From contig OZ244147.1 of the NCBI GenBank assembly GCA_965216105.1, positions 2,356,001 to 2,420,000 of the forward strand: a stretch of DNA of 64,000 nucleotides, in the 5' to 3' direction. Of this stretch, positions 9,152 through 18,574 are shown in pieces (positions within the stretch are counted from its first letter, which is position 1; every line of letters begins with the position of its first letter). This stretch comes from JAALLB01 sp017643495 (lineage in GTDB: Bacteria; Pseudomonadota; Alphaproteobacteria; Rhizobiales; Rhizobiaceae). The notes under the pieces were generated by a model. It searched no databases. It was not told the DNA's origin and was given only the letters and a program-made list of their open reading frames with translations. The position numbers and the translations under genes were made by a program.

Positions 9152-12100
9152 CTGGCGCACTTGAAACCATACTGAGCCGGCCAAGAACCGTACTCACCAT
9201 GATGGTTGTCATGGTGGTTGCAGGGATTTTGACTTACATCAACATTCCCAAGGAAGCCAATCCTGATATTGATGTTCCTGTCTATTACGTATCGATAACC
9301 CAGCAAGGGGTTTCGCCGCAGGATGCTGAACGTTTGCTCGTGCGGCCCATGGAAACAGAACTACGCGGGCTGGAAGGGCTGAAGGAAATCACAGCGATCG
9401 CCTCGCAAGGTCACGCAGGTATAATCGTTGAATTCAATATTGGCACTGACAAGGACAAGGTCCTTGCCGATATCCGTGACAAGGTAAACATTGCGCAGGC
9501 TGAACTTCCGCAAGATGCCGAAGAACCTGCAATCTTCGCCACCAACCTTGCTCTTCAGCCAACCATAATCGTAACCCTTTCGGGCAATGTACCCGAACGT
9601 ACGATGTACAATTACATCAAGAAACTGCAAGACGAAGTCGAGGCAATTTCATCAGTTCGCGAAGCCAACCTTCGCGGAACCAGGGAAGAACAGTTTGAAG
9701 TTCTTCTCGATCTTGAAAAACTTGAATCCTACGACATTACACAACAGGAATTGCTGAACTCCATATCCCAGTTCAACAGTCTTGTGCCTGCCGGTTTCAT
9801 TGATGACGGGAATGCGCGCTTCAAGCTTGAAGTTCCCGGATTGATAGAAAACGCCCAGGATGTATATGCGATTCCCATCAAGCAAAATGACGAAGGTGTC
9901 GTCACCCTGGGAGAGATCGCCGACATCCGGCGTGGCTTCAAGGATGCATCAAGTTATACACGGGTGAACGGCAAGCCAGCCATGTCGCTCGAAGTGGTCA
10001 AGCGCATCGGCACCAACATTATCGAGAACAACAGTGAAGTCCGCAAAGTAGTAGACAACTTCACCAAGGATTGGCCTTCTGCGATCAAAGTCACCTACAT
10101 GATCGACCAGTCCAGCTTCATTTTCGAGGTACTGGGCTCCCTTCAGTCTTCCATCATGACTGCCGTAGTTCTGGTGATGATCATTGTGGTGGCATCGCTG
10201 GGTGTCGGATCCGGCTTGCTTGTCGGCTTGGCAATACCTGCATCCTTCATGATCGGTTTTTTGATACTCTCTGCTGTTGGCCTGACTGTGAACATGATGG
10301 TGATGTTCGGAATGGTGCTGACTGTCGGCATGCTTGTTGACGGAGCGATTGTCGTTACCGAATACGCTACTCGCAAAATCGATGAGGGAATGGCCCCGAA
10401 TGAAGCCTATCCCCGGGCGGCCAAGCTGATGTTCTGGCCGGTGGTATCATCAACGGCGACCACCCTGGCTGCATTTCTACCATTGTTGCTGTGGCCAGGC
10501 GTACCCGGCGAGTTCATGAGTTATTTGCCCATTATGGTGATCATTGTCCTTTCGGCATCGCTTATTACCGCATTGATCTTCCTGCCTACCACAGGAGTGC
10601 TTTTTGCAAATATCGGTGCCCTGGCAAAGCGGCATGCGCGCATAATCAAGACACTGCTGATGACAGCAGGCCTTGGGTTTGTCGGGTACAATGTTGGTGG
10701 CAACGGACTGGATTTCCTTCCCGCCGGACTAGGCAGTGTTGCAACTGCATTTGTGTTTGCAGTCATTGGTGCATGCTTGACCTGGTTCATTACTGGCTGG
10801 ATGGCAAAACGGCGAACACAAAGGAAGACCAGCCGTTCCGAGCATGTTGCACAGCTCATTTCCTCCAAAGCACCGCTCGACGTACGGAAAGTGCCAGGAG
10901 TGATGGGGCGCTATTTGTCATTTCTTCGCCTTGCCACCGGCAACATTGTTGGCAACTCAATAATCATTGTTGCCGTTATTGTTACAACTGTAATGACCTT
11001 CAGCCTGTTCGGACAGCACAACAAGGGTGTTGAATTCTTTGTTGATGAAGAACCGGATATTGCTCTGCTTTACATGAGTGCGCGCGGCAACCTTGCAGGC
11101 AAGGAAATTCGCGATCTTGCAATCCGGGTTGAAGAAGAGGTTCTTCAGGTCCGGGGTATCGACAATGTTGTTACAACCGCAAGCGCACCTGGTACGTCAA
11201 CGGGTGGAATTGACCCATCCCAGCCACAGGACCTGCCTGCTGATGTTGTAGCCAGCATGCAAATCGAACTTGCCGACTTCTCTGAACGCCGCAGGGCAGT
11301 AGAAATTTTTGCCGAAATCCGGGAGAGAACCGCATCTATACCCGGGATCAAGATTGAAGTGCGCAAACTCGAAGGTGGTCCTCCAACCGGCAAGGATGTG
11401 CGCCTTGAGGTCAAGTCAACGGATTATGATACCATGCTCAAAACAGTGGGTGTCATTCGCGAGAAGTTTGATCAGGTGGAACACCTCATCGAACGTGAAG
11501 ATGAACGCCCCCTCCCCGGCATTGACTGGCAACTTACAGTAAACCGGGAAGAGGCTGGCCGCTTCCAGGCGTCCATTCCTGCCGTGGGCGCCATGATCCA
11601 GCTGGTCACCAATGGTGCCTTGATTGGTACAGCCAATCCTGACAATTCCGACGACCAGATCGACATTCGGGTCAGACTGCCTGAAGAACAACGTTCACTG
11701 GACAGTTTGAACGAGTTGAAGTTGCGTACGCCGGTTGGCCAGGTTCCCATTTCCAACTTCATTTCTGTTGAAGCCAAGCCGCGAGTTACTTCCATCAAAC
11801 GCGTCGACGGCCTTTACGCAATGAATATCAAGGCAAACATTGAAAAAGGTGTGCCGTTCCAAGGGCGTGAACTCACCCCTGACGACAAGGTGCAGGAAAT
11901 ACAAGCCTGGCTTGATGAACAGGAATGGCCGGACAACATTTTCATGCGTTTCCGTGGTGCAGACGAAGAACAAAAAGAATCCGGGGCATTCCTGCAAATG
12001 GCAGGTGGCGGAGCATTGTTCCTGATGTTCATCATTCTGGTGACCCAGTACAATTCCTTCTATCAAACCTTCCTGACACTATCGACGGTCATACTGGCGA

Positions 12101-12798
12101 TTGTAGGCGTGCTGATCGGTATGATGATTACCGGCCAGAAATTCTCCATCATCATGACCGGAACCGGCGTAATCGCCCTTGCGGGGATTGTCGTGAACAA
12201 TGCCATTGTTCTGATTGATACCTACAACCGGCTTCGCTCCGAAGGTGCCAGTCTTCATGACGCGGTACTGAAGACCTGTGGCCAGCGCATGCGCCCGATC
12301 ATGCTAACGACCATTACGACCATTATGGGTCTTGTACCTATGGCATTGTCGATCAACCTCAACTTCCTCACCCAGACGATCACGGTTGGCTCGATTACCG
12401 CAATCTGGTGGATACAATTGTCTACTGCAGTGATCTCGGGATTGGCATTTTCAACCATTCTGACTCTGGTCTTCATCCCCGTAATGCTGACAGTACCAGT
12501 CAACATCGCGAACTCGGCCAACTGGATTGGAAGCATTACTGCCCGTATGTTCAAATTTACAAGAAACAGGCAGGAACCGGTTTTGAACGCTGCCCTTGCC
12601 AAGGATGGGGTTGAACCGGTTATGTCTCCGGTTCCAGATCACGTTGAACATGCTGAGACAACAGCAGAACCGGTAGCCGATCCGTCCAGCAATGTGACCA
12701 AGCTCACAAAGCCCAAGGGAAAAAAACACAAAGAAAAAGCGGTGAATGATCGCAAGGATGGAAGCCAGGCAGACAGTATTGTGGATGCTGCTGAATAG
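9148..12798 (+). CDS. RND efflux permease, enlarged
   Basis: A proton-driven inner-membrane exporter of the AcrB/HAE superfamily. TM4 carries VDGAIVV, keeping one of the paired Asp of AcrB and replacing the other with Gly; TM10 carries VVNNAIVLID. Two large periplasmic porter regions follow TM1 and TM7. At 1216 residues it is about 170 longer than AcrB. The loop between TM6 and TM7 (about 487-595) contains two extra hydrophobic segments, and the C-terminus (about 1130-1216) is a charged, Lys/Glu/Asp-rich tail. It overlaps the adaptor gene by 4 nt. No TolC-like gene is nearby, so it must borrow an outer-membrane channel. Confidence 0.93.
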   Translation: MTGALETILSRPRTVLTMMVVMVVAGILTYINIPKEANPDIDVPVYYVSITQQGVSPQDAERLLVRPMETELRGLEGLKEITAIASQGHAGIIVEFNIGTDKDKVLADIRDKVNIAQAELPQDAEEPAIFATNLALQPTIIVTLSGNVPERTMYNYIKKLQDEVEAISSVREANLRGTREEQFEVLLDLEKLESYDITQQELLNSISQFNSLVPAGFIDDGNARFKLEVPGLIENAQDVYAIPIKQNDEGVVTLGEIADIRRGFKDASSYTRVNGKPAMSLEVVKRIGTNIIENNSEVRKVVDNFTKDWPSAIKVTYMIDQSSFIFEVLGSLQSSIMTAVVLVMIIVVASLGVGSGLLVGLAIPASFMIGFLILSAVGLTVNMMVMFGMVLTVGMLVDGAIVVTEYATRKIDEGMAPNEAYPRAAKLMFWPVVSSTATTLAAFLPLLLWPGVPGEFMSYLPIMVIIVLSASLITALIFLPTTGVLFANIGALAKRHARIIKTLLMTAGLGFVGYNVGGNGLDFLPAGLGSVATAFVFAVIGACLTWFITGWMAKRRTQRKTSRSEHVAQLISSKAPLDVRKVPGVMGRYLSFLRLATGNIVGNSIIIVAVIVTTVMTFSLFGQHNKGVEFFVDEEPDIALLYMSARGNLAGKEIRDLAIRVEEEVLQVRGIDNVVTTASAPGTSTGGIDPSQPQDLPADVVASMQIELADFSERRRAVEIFAEIRERTASIPGIKIEVRKLEGGPPTGKDVRLEVKSTDYDTMLKTVGVIREKFDQVEHLIEREDERPLPGIDWQLTVNREEAGRFQASIPAVGAMIQLVTNGALIGTANPDNSDDQIDIRVRLPEEQRSLDSLNELKLRTPVGQVPISNFISVEAKPRVTSIKRVDGLYAMNIKANIEKGVPFQGRELTPDDKVQEIQAWLDEQEWPDNIFMRFRGADEEQKESGAFLQMAGGGALFLMFIILVTQYNSFYQTFLTLSTVILAIVGVLIGMMITGQKFSIIMTGTGVIALAGIVVNNAIVLIDTYNRLRSEGASLHDAVLKTCGQRMRPIMLTTITTIMGLVPMALSINLNFLTQTITVGSITAIWWIQLSTAVISGLAFSTILTLVFIPVMLTVPVNIANSANWIGSITARMFKFTRNRQEPVLNAALAKDGVEPVMSPVPDHVEHAETTAEPVADPSSNVTKLTKPKGKKHKEKAVNDRKDGSQADSIVDAAE

Positions 12799-12818
12799 AG
12801 AACATGCATTTTTGTAGT

Positions 12819-12845
12819 GCCTACGGGGCCGTGTGCCCTGTAGGC
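12819..12845. terminator. Hairpin between the convergent RND and pssA genes
   Basis: A 10-bp stem with one G-T pair (GCCTACGGGG with CCCTGTAGGC) and a 7-nt loop fills most of the 50-bp gap between the convergent stop codons of the RND permease and pssA. No T-run follows on either strand, so it would be an atypical terminator or an RNA-stabilising hairpin serving both transcripts. Confidence 0.5.
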
Positions 12846-12848
12846 CGA

Positions 12849-13658
12849 TTATGCAGTATCGACCGTATTGTTCAGCCTGCTGTATTTGATGCGGGAAACG
12901 GGAAGTGACAGCAAATAGAGCACCGCGAAGATGGTGAATGTAGTCCAGGGATAGCTAATCACCGCTGCAGCCAGGAAAACTGCAAGTATCAGAAATGGCA
13001 ACACCATGTCCCGACGGAGCTTTCCAAAATCCTTGCCAGAAAAAGTTGGCAGGTTGGAAACCATCAGGAATCCGCAAACCAGCGTGTAAACCGTCCAAAT
13101 GCCCGATGGTATGTCGACACCAAGCAGCAGCAGGTATATTGGCAACAGGGATATGACAGCTCCTGCGGGCGCGGGAACACCTGTAAAGAAACGGGTGCGC
13201 CATTCCGGCTGGTTAGGGTTGTCCAGCATGACATTGAAACGGGCCAGCCTAAGACAGGCGCAGATTGCATAAATGAGTGCTGCAATCCATCCGAATGAAC
13301 GAACTTCATGCAGCAATGTGAAGTAAAGAAGCATTGCAGGTGCCACCCCAAAGTTCACAAAATCTGCAAGACTGTCCATCTCGGCCCCGAACCGGCTGGT
13401 AGACTTCAAGAACCGTGCAACCCGACCATCTATGCCATCCAGAAAGCCTGCAAAAATAATGGCCGCAACCGCCAGTTCTATCCTGCCTTCAATGGCGAAC
13501 CTGATCGACGTCAATCCAGAGCAAATCGCCAGCAGTGTAAGCAGGTTTGGAAATATCGTTCGCAGTGGAATGTCGCGCAAACGAACGGGCGTATCAGAAG
13601 TCAGTTCCTGCTGCTCTTCATCTCCATCCGGATCAAATGGGGGGAAAGGTGTTTCCAT
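12849..13658 (-). CDS. pssA: CDP-diacylglycerol-serine O-phosphatidyltransferase
   Basis: This enzyme makes phosphatidylserine from CDP-diacylglycerol and serine at the inner membrane. The CDP-alcohol phosphotransferase signature is complete: DG-x2-AR-x8-G-x3-D-x3-D occurs as DGRVARF...GAEMDSLAD near residues 75-97. About seven or eight hydrophobic segments follow, consistent with the membrane-bound PssA type. Psd, which decarboxylates the product, is encoded 10 bp upstream on the same strand, so the two genes form the phosphatidylethanolamine pathway. Confidence 0.96.
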   Translation of the reverse strand: METPFPPFDPDGDEEQQELTSDTPVRLRDIPLRTIFPNLLTLLAICSGLTSIRFAIEGRIELAVAAIIFAGFLDGIDGRVARFLKSTSRFGAEMDSLADFVNFGVAPAMLLYFTLLHEVRSFGWIAALIYAICACLRLARFNVMLDNPNQPEWRTRFFTGVPAPAGAVISLLPIYLLLLGVDIPSGIWTVYTLVCGFLMVSNLPTFSGKDFGKLRRDMVLPFLILAVFLAAAVISYPWTTFTIFAVLYLLSLPVSRIKYSRLNNTVDTA

Positions 13659-13668
13659 ATGGAGTTAC

Positions 13669-14367
13669 CTAACTTGCCCGGATCAACGGCATGGGGATAT
13701 CCTCTCCATATCGAGCAAGAATGGTTTCACCTGCCACTGCAGTCTGTCCGACATGCACACCTGCGCTTGCTTCCCGGGGCAAGTAAACATCCAGGCGCGA
13801 TCCAAAACGAATAAGTCCGAAACGTTCCCCGACTGCCAAATCTTCTCCTTGCTCGGCCCAACAAACGATCCGGCGAGCCACGAGCCCCGCTATCTGCACT
13901 ACAGCGATTTCACCGTGCTCGGTATCAATCACCAGGGAATTGCGTTCGTTGTCGTCTGATGCCTTGTCCAGTTCGGCATTCACAAACTTGCCGGCCTTGT
14001 GAATTTTGCGAAGTATCTTTCCTTTGACCGGCGAACGGTTCACATGGCAATTGAAAACATTCATGAAGACAGAAATTCTGAGCATTTCTTCATTGCCAAG
14101 CCCGAGCTCGGGAGGTGGAACCCGGTTGCCGACCAGGGATATTTTCCCGTCTGCAGGGCTGATTACAAGATCGCTGCTAACCGGTGTAACCCGTTTCGGA
14201 TCACGGAAAAACAAGGCGCACCAGCACGTTAACGCAAGCCCCAGATAAAACAGGGGATCCCAAATCCAACCCAGAACAAGGGTAGCGACCGCAAAGCCTG
14301 CGATAAAGGGATAGCCCTCGCGATGGATGGGTGGAACAGCATTTTTAATCGATTGTACGAGAGACAT
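13669..14367 (-). CDS. psd: Phosphatidylserine decarboxylase proenzyme
   Basis: Psd converts phosphatidylserine to phosphatidylethanolamine. It is made as a proenzyme that cleaves itself between Gly and Ser to form a pyruvoyl group; the expected site is the GS in RFGSRLD near residue 190. The N-terminus has a hydrophobic anchor (FIAGFAVATLVLGWIW). I chose the ATG at 14367 (MSLVQSIKNAV, 232 residues, the usual length of the short alphaproteobacterial form). A longer frame from 14487 would run 56 bp into the upstream ABC transporter gene and lacks family similarity. Confidence 0.94.
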   Translation of the reverse strand: MSLVQSIKNAVPPIHREGYPFIAGFAVATLVLGWIWDPLFYLGLALTCWCALFFRDPKRVTPVSSDLVISPADGKISLVGNRVPPPELGLGNEEMLRISVFMNVFNCHVNRSPVKGKILRKIHKAGKFVNAELDKASDDNERNSLVIDTEHGEIAVVQIAGLVARRIVCWAEQGEDLAVGERFGLIRFGSRLDVYLPREASAGVHVGQTAVAGETILARYGEDIPMPLIRAS

Positions 14368-14431
14368 GAAAGACACCTGTTTTGTTGCCGAACTGGCTAC
14401 CAGTTTTCCGGTACGGATACAAACCTGCCAA

Positions 14432-16366
14432 CTAGTTGGCGGGTTTTTTGCGCGTAAGAATACCCATTTTATCACTTTCACGTGCAAGTCTTAAACGTTC
14501 TTCTGCTTCCGTTGCTTCACGCTGGCGGTTCCACATTTCGGAATAAAGCCCCTTCTTCTTCAAAAGTGCCCTGTGCGTGCCACGTTCGACAATGCTTCCT
14601 TTCTGAAGAACGAGAATTTCGTCTGCGGAAACAATTGTCGACAGTCGATGGGCAATCACAACCGTGGTTCTGTCCCGGGATACAATGTCCAGCGCCGACT
14701 GGATTTCCTGTTCCGTCTGGGTATCCAGAGCTGATGTAGCTTCATCAAGGATGAGTATGGGAGGCGCTTTCAAAAGAGTACGGGCAATCGCCACACGCTG
14801 TTTTTCACCTCCGGAAAGCTTGAGCCCACGCTCACCCACTTCCGTTTCAAATCCATCTGGCAGCGAGCGGATAAAGTCACCGATCTGCGCCATCTCAGCG
14901 GCACTTTCAATTTCTTCACGTGTGGCACCCGGGCGACCATAGCGAATGTTGTAGGCAACCGTCTCGTTGAACAGGACCGTATCTTGAGGCACCATGCCAA
15001 TATTGGCACGCAGGCTTTGTTGCGTAACATCACGCAAATCCTGGCCATCAATGCGAATTGAGCCTTCAATCACGTCATAAAAGCGGAACAACAAACGGGA
15101 AATTGTTGATTTTCCTGCCCCGGACGGACCAACGATCGCTACTGTTTTGCCTGCGGGAACCCTGAAGGAGACATCCTTCAGTATCTGACGGTCTTCATCG
15201 TAGTAAAAACCAACATGGTCGAACTCAATCTCACCTTCACTGATGTCAATTGCTGCAGCATCAGGTTTGTCTGTAATCTCGCGTTTGACAGACAAGATTC
15301 TGAACATGTCTTCAAGGTCTGCAAAGCCTTGCCTGATCTCACGGTAAATGAATCCGATAAAATTGAGAGGTATGAAAAGCTGCATCAGCAGGGTGTTGAT
15401 CATGACGAAATCACCCAAAGTCTGCTCGCCAGCCTGGACTGCATAAACTGACAGGATCATGCAGGCCACAAGCCCTGCCCCCATGATGACAGCTTGCCCG
15501 AAGTTCAACCAGGCCAGAGATGTCCAGACACGTGTGGCTGAATACTCATAGCGTTTCATGGATTCACCAAAACGCTCCCCTTCCAGCCGCTCATTGCCGA
15601 AATATTTCACGGTTTCAAAATTCAGAAGTGAGTCGATTGCCTTTGAATTCGCATCCGTATCGCTGTCATTCATGTCCCGCCTGATACTGATCCGCCAATC
15701 CGATGCCCGGATGGTAAACCATACATAGCCCCAAACCATAACGGATATGATTGCAACGTAACGCCAATCAAACCAGATCCAGATAACAACTGCCATGAGC
15801 GCAAATTCGAGAATGGTGGGCAAGCCGTTCAGGATGGAAAAGCGGACAATTGATTCGATACCCTTCGTTCCCCGCTCGATAATACGGGTCAATCCGCCCG
15901 TTCGGCGCTGAAGGTGATAGCGCAGGCTCAGAGCATGCAGATGATCAAAAACAATGCCCGCAAGTTGCCTGACTGCAAACTGACCCACACTGGCAAACAG
16001 GGCGTCACGCAACTGGTTCAGGCCAACCGTAACAACCCGGCCAATGTTGTAGATTACAACAAGCATGACGGGGGTCAGAAGGATTACCGGCAACCATTCC
16101 TCGAGTTTGGTTTCACCTGTCAATTCGCCGGTCAGGGCATCTGTGGCAAGCTTGTAAAAATAAGGAACAAGAACCGTAACAATCTTCGCCAGGACCATGA
16201 AGAGCGATGCATACACGACACGGCGTTTGAGATCCGGCCTGTCACTTGGCCACATATATGGCCACAGGTTTATAAAGGTCCGGCTCATTCCGCCCCGGTC
16301 AGCGTCAACAAGTGGCTGCCTCAATCCGGCTGCATCGTCTGAGTTGTAAAATTGCTGGTCAGTCAA
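14432..16366 (-). CDS. Atm1-type ABC exporter (half-transporter)
   Basis: A 644-residue fused membrane-ATPase half-transporter that should homodimerise. Six membrane helices lie in about 45-340, and the ATPase follows with Walker A GPSGAGKST, signature LSGGEKQRVAIARTL and Walker B ILILDEATSALD. Organisation and helix sequences resemble the Atm1/ABCB7 group, which exports glutathione-linked sulfur or metal compounds; bacterial members protect against heavy metals. The TTG start overlaps the arsR stop by 8 bp, so translation is probably coupled. An ATG at 16288 (MSRTFINLWP) is an alternative start. Control by the adjacent ArsR supports a metal-detoxification role. Confidence 0.9.
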   Translation of the reverse strand: MTDQQFYNSDDAAGLRQPLVDADRGGMSRTFINLWPYMWPSDRPDLKRRVVYASLFMVLAKIVTVLVPYFYKLATDALTGELTGETKLEEWLPVILLTPVMLVVIYNIGRVVTVGLNQLRDALFASVGQFAVRQLAGIVFDHLHALSLRYHLQRRTGGLTRIIERGTKGIESIVRFSILNGLPTILEFALMAVVIWIWFDWRYVAIISVMVWGYVWFTIRASDWRISIRRDMNDSDTDANSKAIDSLLNFETVKYFGNERLEGERFGESMKRYEYSATRVWTSLAWLNFGQAVIMGAGLVACMILSVYAVQAGEQTLGDFVMINTLLMQLFIPLNFIGFIYREIRQGFADLEDMFRILSVKREITDKPDAAAIDISEGEIEFDHVGFYYDEDRQILKDVSFRVPAGKTVAIVGPSGAGKSTISRLLFRFYDVIEGSIRIDGQDLRDVTQQSLRANIGMVPQDTVLFNETVAYNIRYGRPGATREEIESAAEMAQIGDFIRSLPDGFETEVGERGLKLSGGEKQRVAIARTLLKAPPILILDEATSALDTQTEQEIQSALDIVSRDRTTVVIAHRLSTIVSADEILVLQKGSIVERGTHRALLKKKGLYSEMWNRQREATEAEERLRLARESDKMGILTRKKPAN

Positions 16367-16685
16367 AGGGGGTCCGTTTCAATTGTTCCAGACACTGAAG
16401 CTGTTCAAGCACTTCCCTGTAGGTCGCGTGCTTCAAGGTGTAATGTGATTTATTGCCAATTTTCTTGCATTCAACCAATCCGGCATCCATCAGCACAGAA
16501 AGATGCTGGGAAATGGTCGACTGGGAAAAAGAAAAGCAATCACAAATATCACCACAACAGGGCATGTCCTTGTATTGCAGTTGCTCAATCAGCTTTAGCC
16601 GGACAGGATGACCCAATGCCTTCAGGCAAAGGGCAAGCCAGTTAATGTCATACATGTCCGAGATATCGGTTTTTGCGGAAGGCAT
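16359..16685 (-). CDS. ArsR family transcriptional regulator
   Basis: A winged-helix repressor of about 108 residues. The motif LALCLKALGHPVRLKLIEQL is the ArsR N-terminal helix pair, and SQSTISQHLSVLMDAGLV is the recognition region. Just before that helix is a cluster of cysteines, PCCGDICDC, close to where classical ArsR proteins carry their metal-binding ELCVCDL motif, so it may sense a soft metal through thiols. I chose ATG 16685; the TTG at 16703 lies inside the operator palindrome. It is coupled to the exporter gene by an 8-bp overlap. Confidence 0.9.
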   Translation of the reverse strand: MPSAKTDISDMYDINWLALCLKALGHPVRLKLIEQLQYKDMPCCGDICDCFSFSQSTISQHLSVLMDAGLVECKKIGNKSHYTLKHATYREVLEQLQCLEQLKRTPFD

Positions 16686-16691
16686 ACCGCG

Positions 16692-16715
16692 CTTTATCGG
16701 CAAATACCGATAAAG
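16692..16715 (-). promoter_or_regulatory. ArsR operator: perfect 9-bp inverted repeat
   Basis: CTTTATCGG (16692-16700) and CCGATAAAG (16707-16715) are perfect inverted arms separated by 6 nt. On the minus strand TTGACT lies just upstream, and the palindrome fills the spacer between it and a TAAAGC -10-like hexamer 17 nt away. A repressor bound here would block RNA polymerase. The position, right at the arsR start, argues for autoregulation of arsR and the exporter. Confidence 0.75.
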
Positions 16716-16775
16716 TCAATTGATGTATAAATCAGGCCTATGGTCTAAATGCCTGGAGGTAGCAGGATCATTCAG

Positions 16776-18461
16776 CTAACCAGCATCAGAGTCAGCATCA
16801 GCACGTGCTTCTTCCGGAACTTTCAAAACTTGCCCGGGATAAATCAGGTGGGGGTTTCTGACCTGATCCCGGTTCGCTTCAAATATTGTCGTGAACCGGA
16901 TACCTGCACCATAACTGCGTCGGGCCACACGCCAAAGACTGTCACCGCGCCTGATGATGACAGACGAACCTGTCCGGATTTCCGTGATGGACGGGTTGTC
17001 ATTATCAACAGCATTGTCGACTTGCGCTGTTTCAGTTTTCGGCGTCTGCGTATTGTCCGCTTGCAACATATCCGGTTTCACCGGCTCAGTTGTTTCTGCA
17101 TCTTCAACCGTATCAGGACCGGTGTCCGTTCTGATCTGGTCTGATGGGTTATTTTGCGTTTCAGCAGCAGGCAGCGGTGGTGTCTCGACGTTGGCACCCT
17201 TCGTGTTCGAGGTCTCCGGAGACTGATCAGGAACTGTCGCGACAACGTCAACTTCGGGTTGGTGTAACAATGAAACTTCGGCACGAGCCAACACATCTGT
17301 AGTTCCCGGTTCCACCATATCGGCGCGTATCGGGTACCTGCCGGGTTTCAAATCATAATTGCCCTCAAACAGAAAAGAACCATTTCCGGCAATGGTTGCA
17401 GATCCCAGAAAATCTTCACCAACATAAATGTTCACCGTATCGCCGGGTTCGCCAACGCCAGCAATGTAAACCTTCCCGCTTTCAACATCGGCGGCCTGAA
17501 TGAGAATCGGCTTTTTCTCAACCTTGGCTGCTTGCGGAGTATCACCCTCTGGTTCAGCTTTGACGACCACACTTTCCGGTTCAGAGGCTTCCTGCTCCTC
17601 CAGCACTTCTTCTGTTTGACTGATTTCACTGTCAGGTTCAGTAGTATCGGCATCAGGTTCAGTCGCAACCGCGCTTGCCGGTGGTTGTTCAGCCTCAACA
17701 ACATCAGGCTCAGATACCGCGGTGTTATCATCTGCCACGGAATTCGCGTCAGGGGTGCCGGCCTCCTGTTGAACAGGTTCTTCCGTACTCATTGACGGTT
17801 CAACCTTCTCGAGAGCCGCAATTTGGGTATCATCTTCAACCTTTGATGCAACTTCTGTTTCTGGAGCCTGCAGCACACGCGTAGGAGCATCCGGGGTCGA
17901 TACGATGACAACCGGCCCGCCATCTGATGAAGCCTCGGGCACTTCCACCAACCCCGCATCGGCAGACTGTAGTTTCTCTCCATTCTTCAGGGTTGAAATG
18001 ATGTAGAGTTCATGCCTGCCTGTCGAAAGCGGTTTTTCCAGCACGATCGCATAATCCCCGGAAGCAAGTGCAGTTCCCTTACCAACGATACGGTTACTGT
18101 CTGCCGCATCCATGATTTCTATCCGGCTGTCCGGTTGGGCAATACCGGCAATAACCGTGCTGCCATCTTTCTCTACACGCAGCACTTCAAATCGTGGCAA
18201 AATAGCAGACGGTTCCTGAACCGGTTCTGCGGCCTGTTCAGAAGCATCCGGCAAGCTGGCTACTGACTGTTTTTCCTCTTTGTTTTCCGTCTCAACTTTC
18301 AAGCTTTGTGGCTTGCTTGCGACCTGCTCATCAGGTGCAGGGGCAGATATTTCCTGTGACGGACCATTGAATTGCCCACTTTCTACCAACACATAACCAA
18401 CGGCACCTGCCGAGGCCACGCCAGCGGCCGTAAAGAAAAGCGGAGCCAGATTCTTCAACAT
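16776..18461 (-). CDS. LysM peptidoglycan-binding protein with Ig-like repeats
   Basis: A 561-residue envelope protein. A single N-terminal hydrophobic segment (about 6-28) anchors or exports it. Two related beta-rich modules of about 80-90 residues follow (about 90-170, with VIAGIAQPDSRIEI, and about 315-400, with VYIAGVGEPGDTVNIYV), resembling bacterial Ig-like repeats. They are separated by long low-complexity stretches rich in Glu, Pro, Ala, Thr and Asp. The C-terminus is a LysM domain (VIIRRGDSLWRVARRSYG...IYPGQVLKVP). It probably spans the periplasm and binds the wall. Single gene, no obvious operon partner. Confidence 0.88.
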   Translation of the reverse strand: MLKNLAPLFFTAAGVASAGAVGYVLVESGQFNGPSQEISAPAPDEQVASKPQSLKVETENKEEKQSVASLPDASEQAAEPVQEPSAILPRFEVLRVEKDGSTVIAGIAQPDSRIEIMDAADSNRIVGKGTALASGDYAIVLEKPLSTGRHELYIISTLKNGEKLQSADAGLVEVPEASSDGGPVVIVSTPDAPTRVLQAPETEVASKVEDDTQIAALEKVEPSMSTEEPVQQEAGTPDANSVADDNTAVSEPDVVEAEQPPASAVATEPDADTTEPDSEISQTEEVLEEQEASEPESVVVKAEPEGDTPQAAKVEKKPILIQAADVESGKVYIAGVGEPGDTVNIYVGEDFLGSATIAGNGSFLFEGNYDLKPGRYPIRADMVEPGTTDVLARAEVSLLHQPEVDVVATVPDQSPETSNTKGANVETPPLPAAETQNNPSDQIRTDTGPDTVEDAETTEPVKPDMLQADNTQTPKTETAQVDNAVDNDNPSITEIRTGSSVIIRRGDSLWRVARRSYGAGIRFTTIFEANRDQVRNPHLIYPGQVLKVPEEARADADSDAG

Positions 18462-18574
18462 TCAGTTCACCATGTCCCTTTCAAAAGGCTGGCTGTTTGT
18501 GCAAAACCATCCTAACCAGAACCTAACCGGTTTGAGGCAATACGTTAAGTAGGCGATTCAGGAAGCAAGTTTAC

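Noticed and set aside
10491..11033. 180-codon plus-strand frame inside the RND permease gene
   Set aside because: Out-of-frame shadow of the permease; Cys/His/Arg-rich with no recognisable domain.
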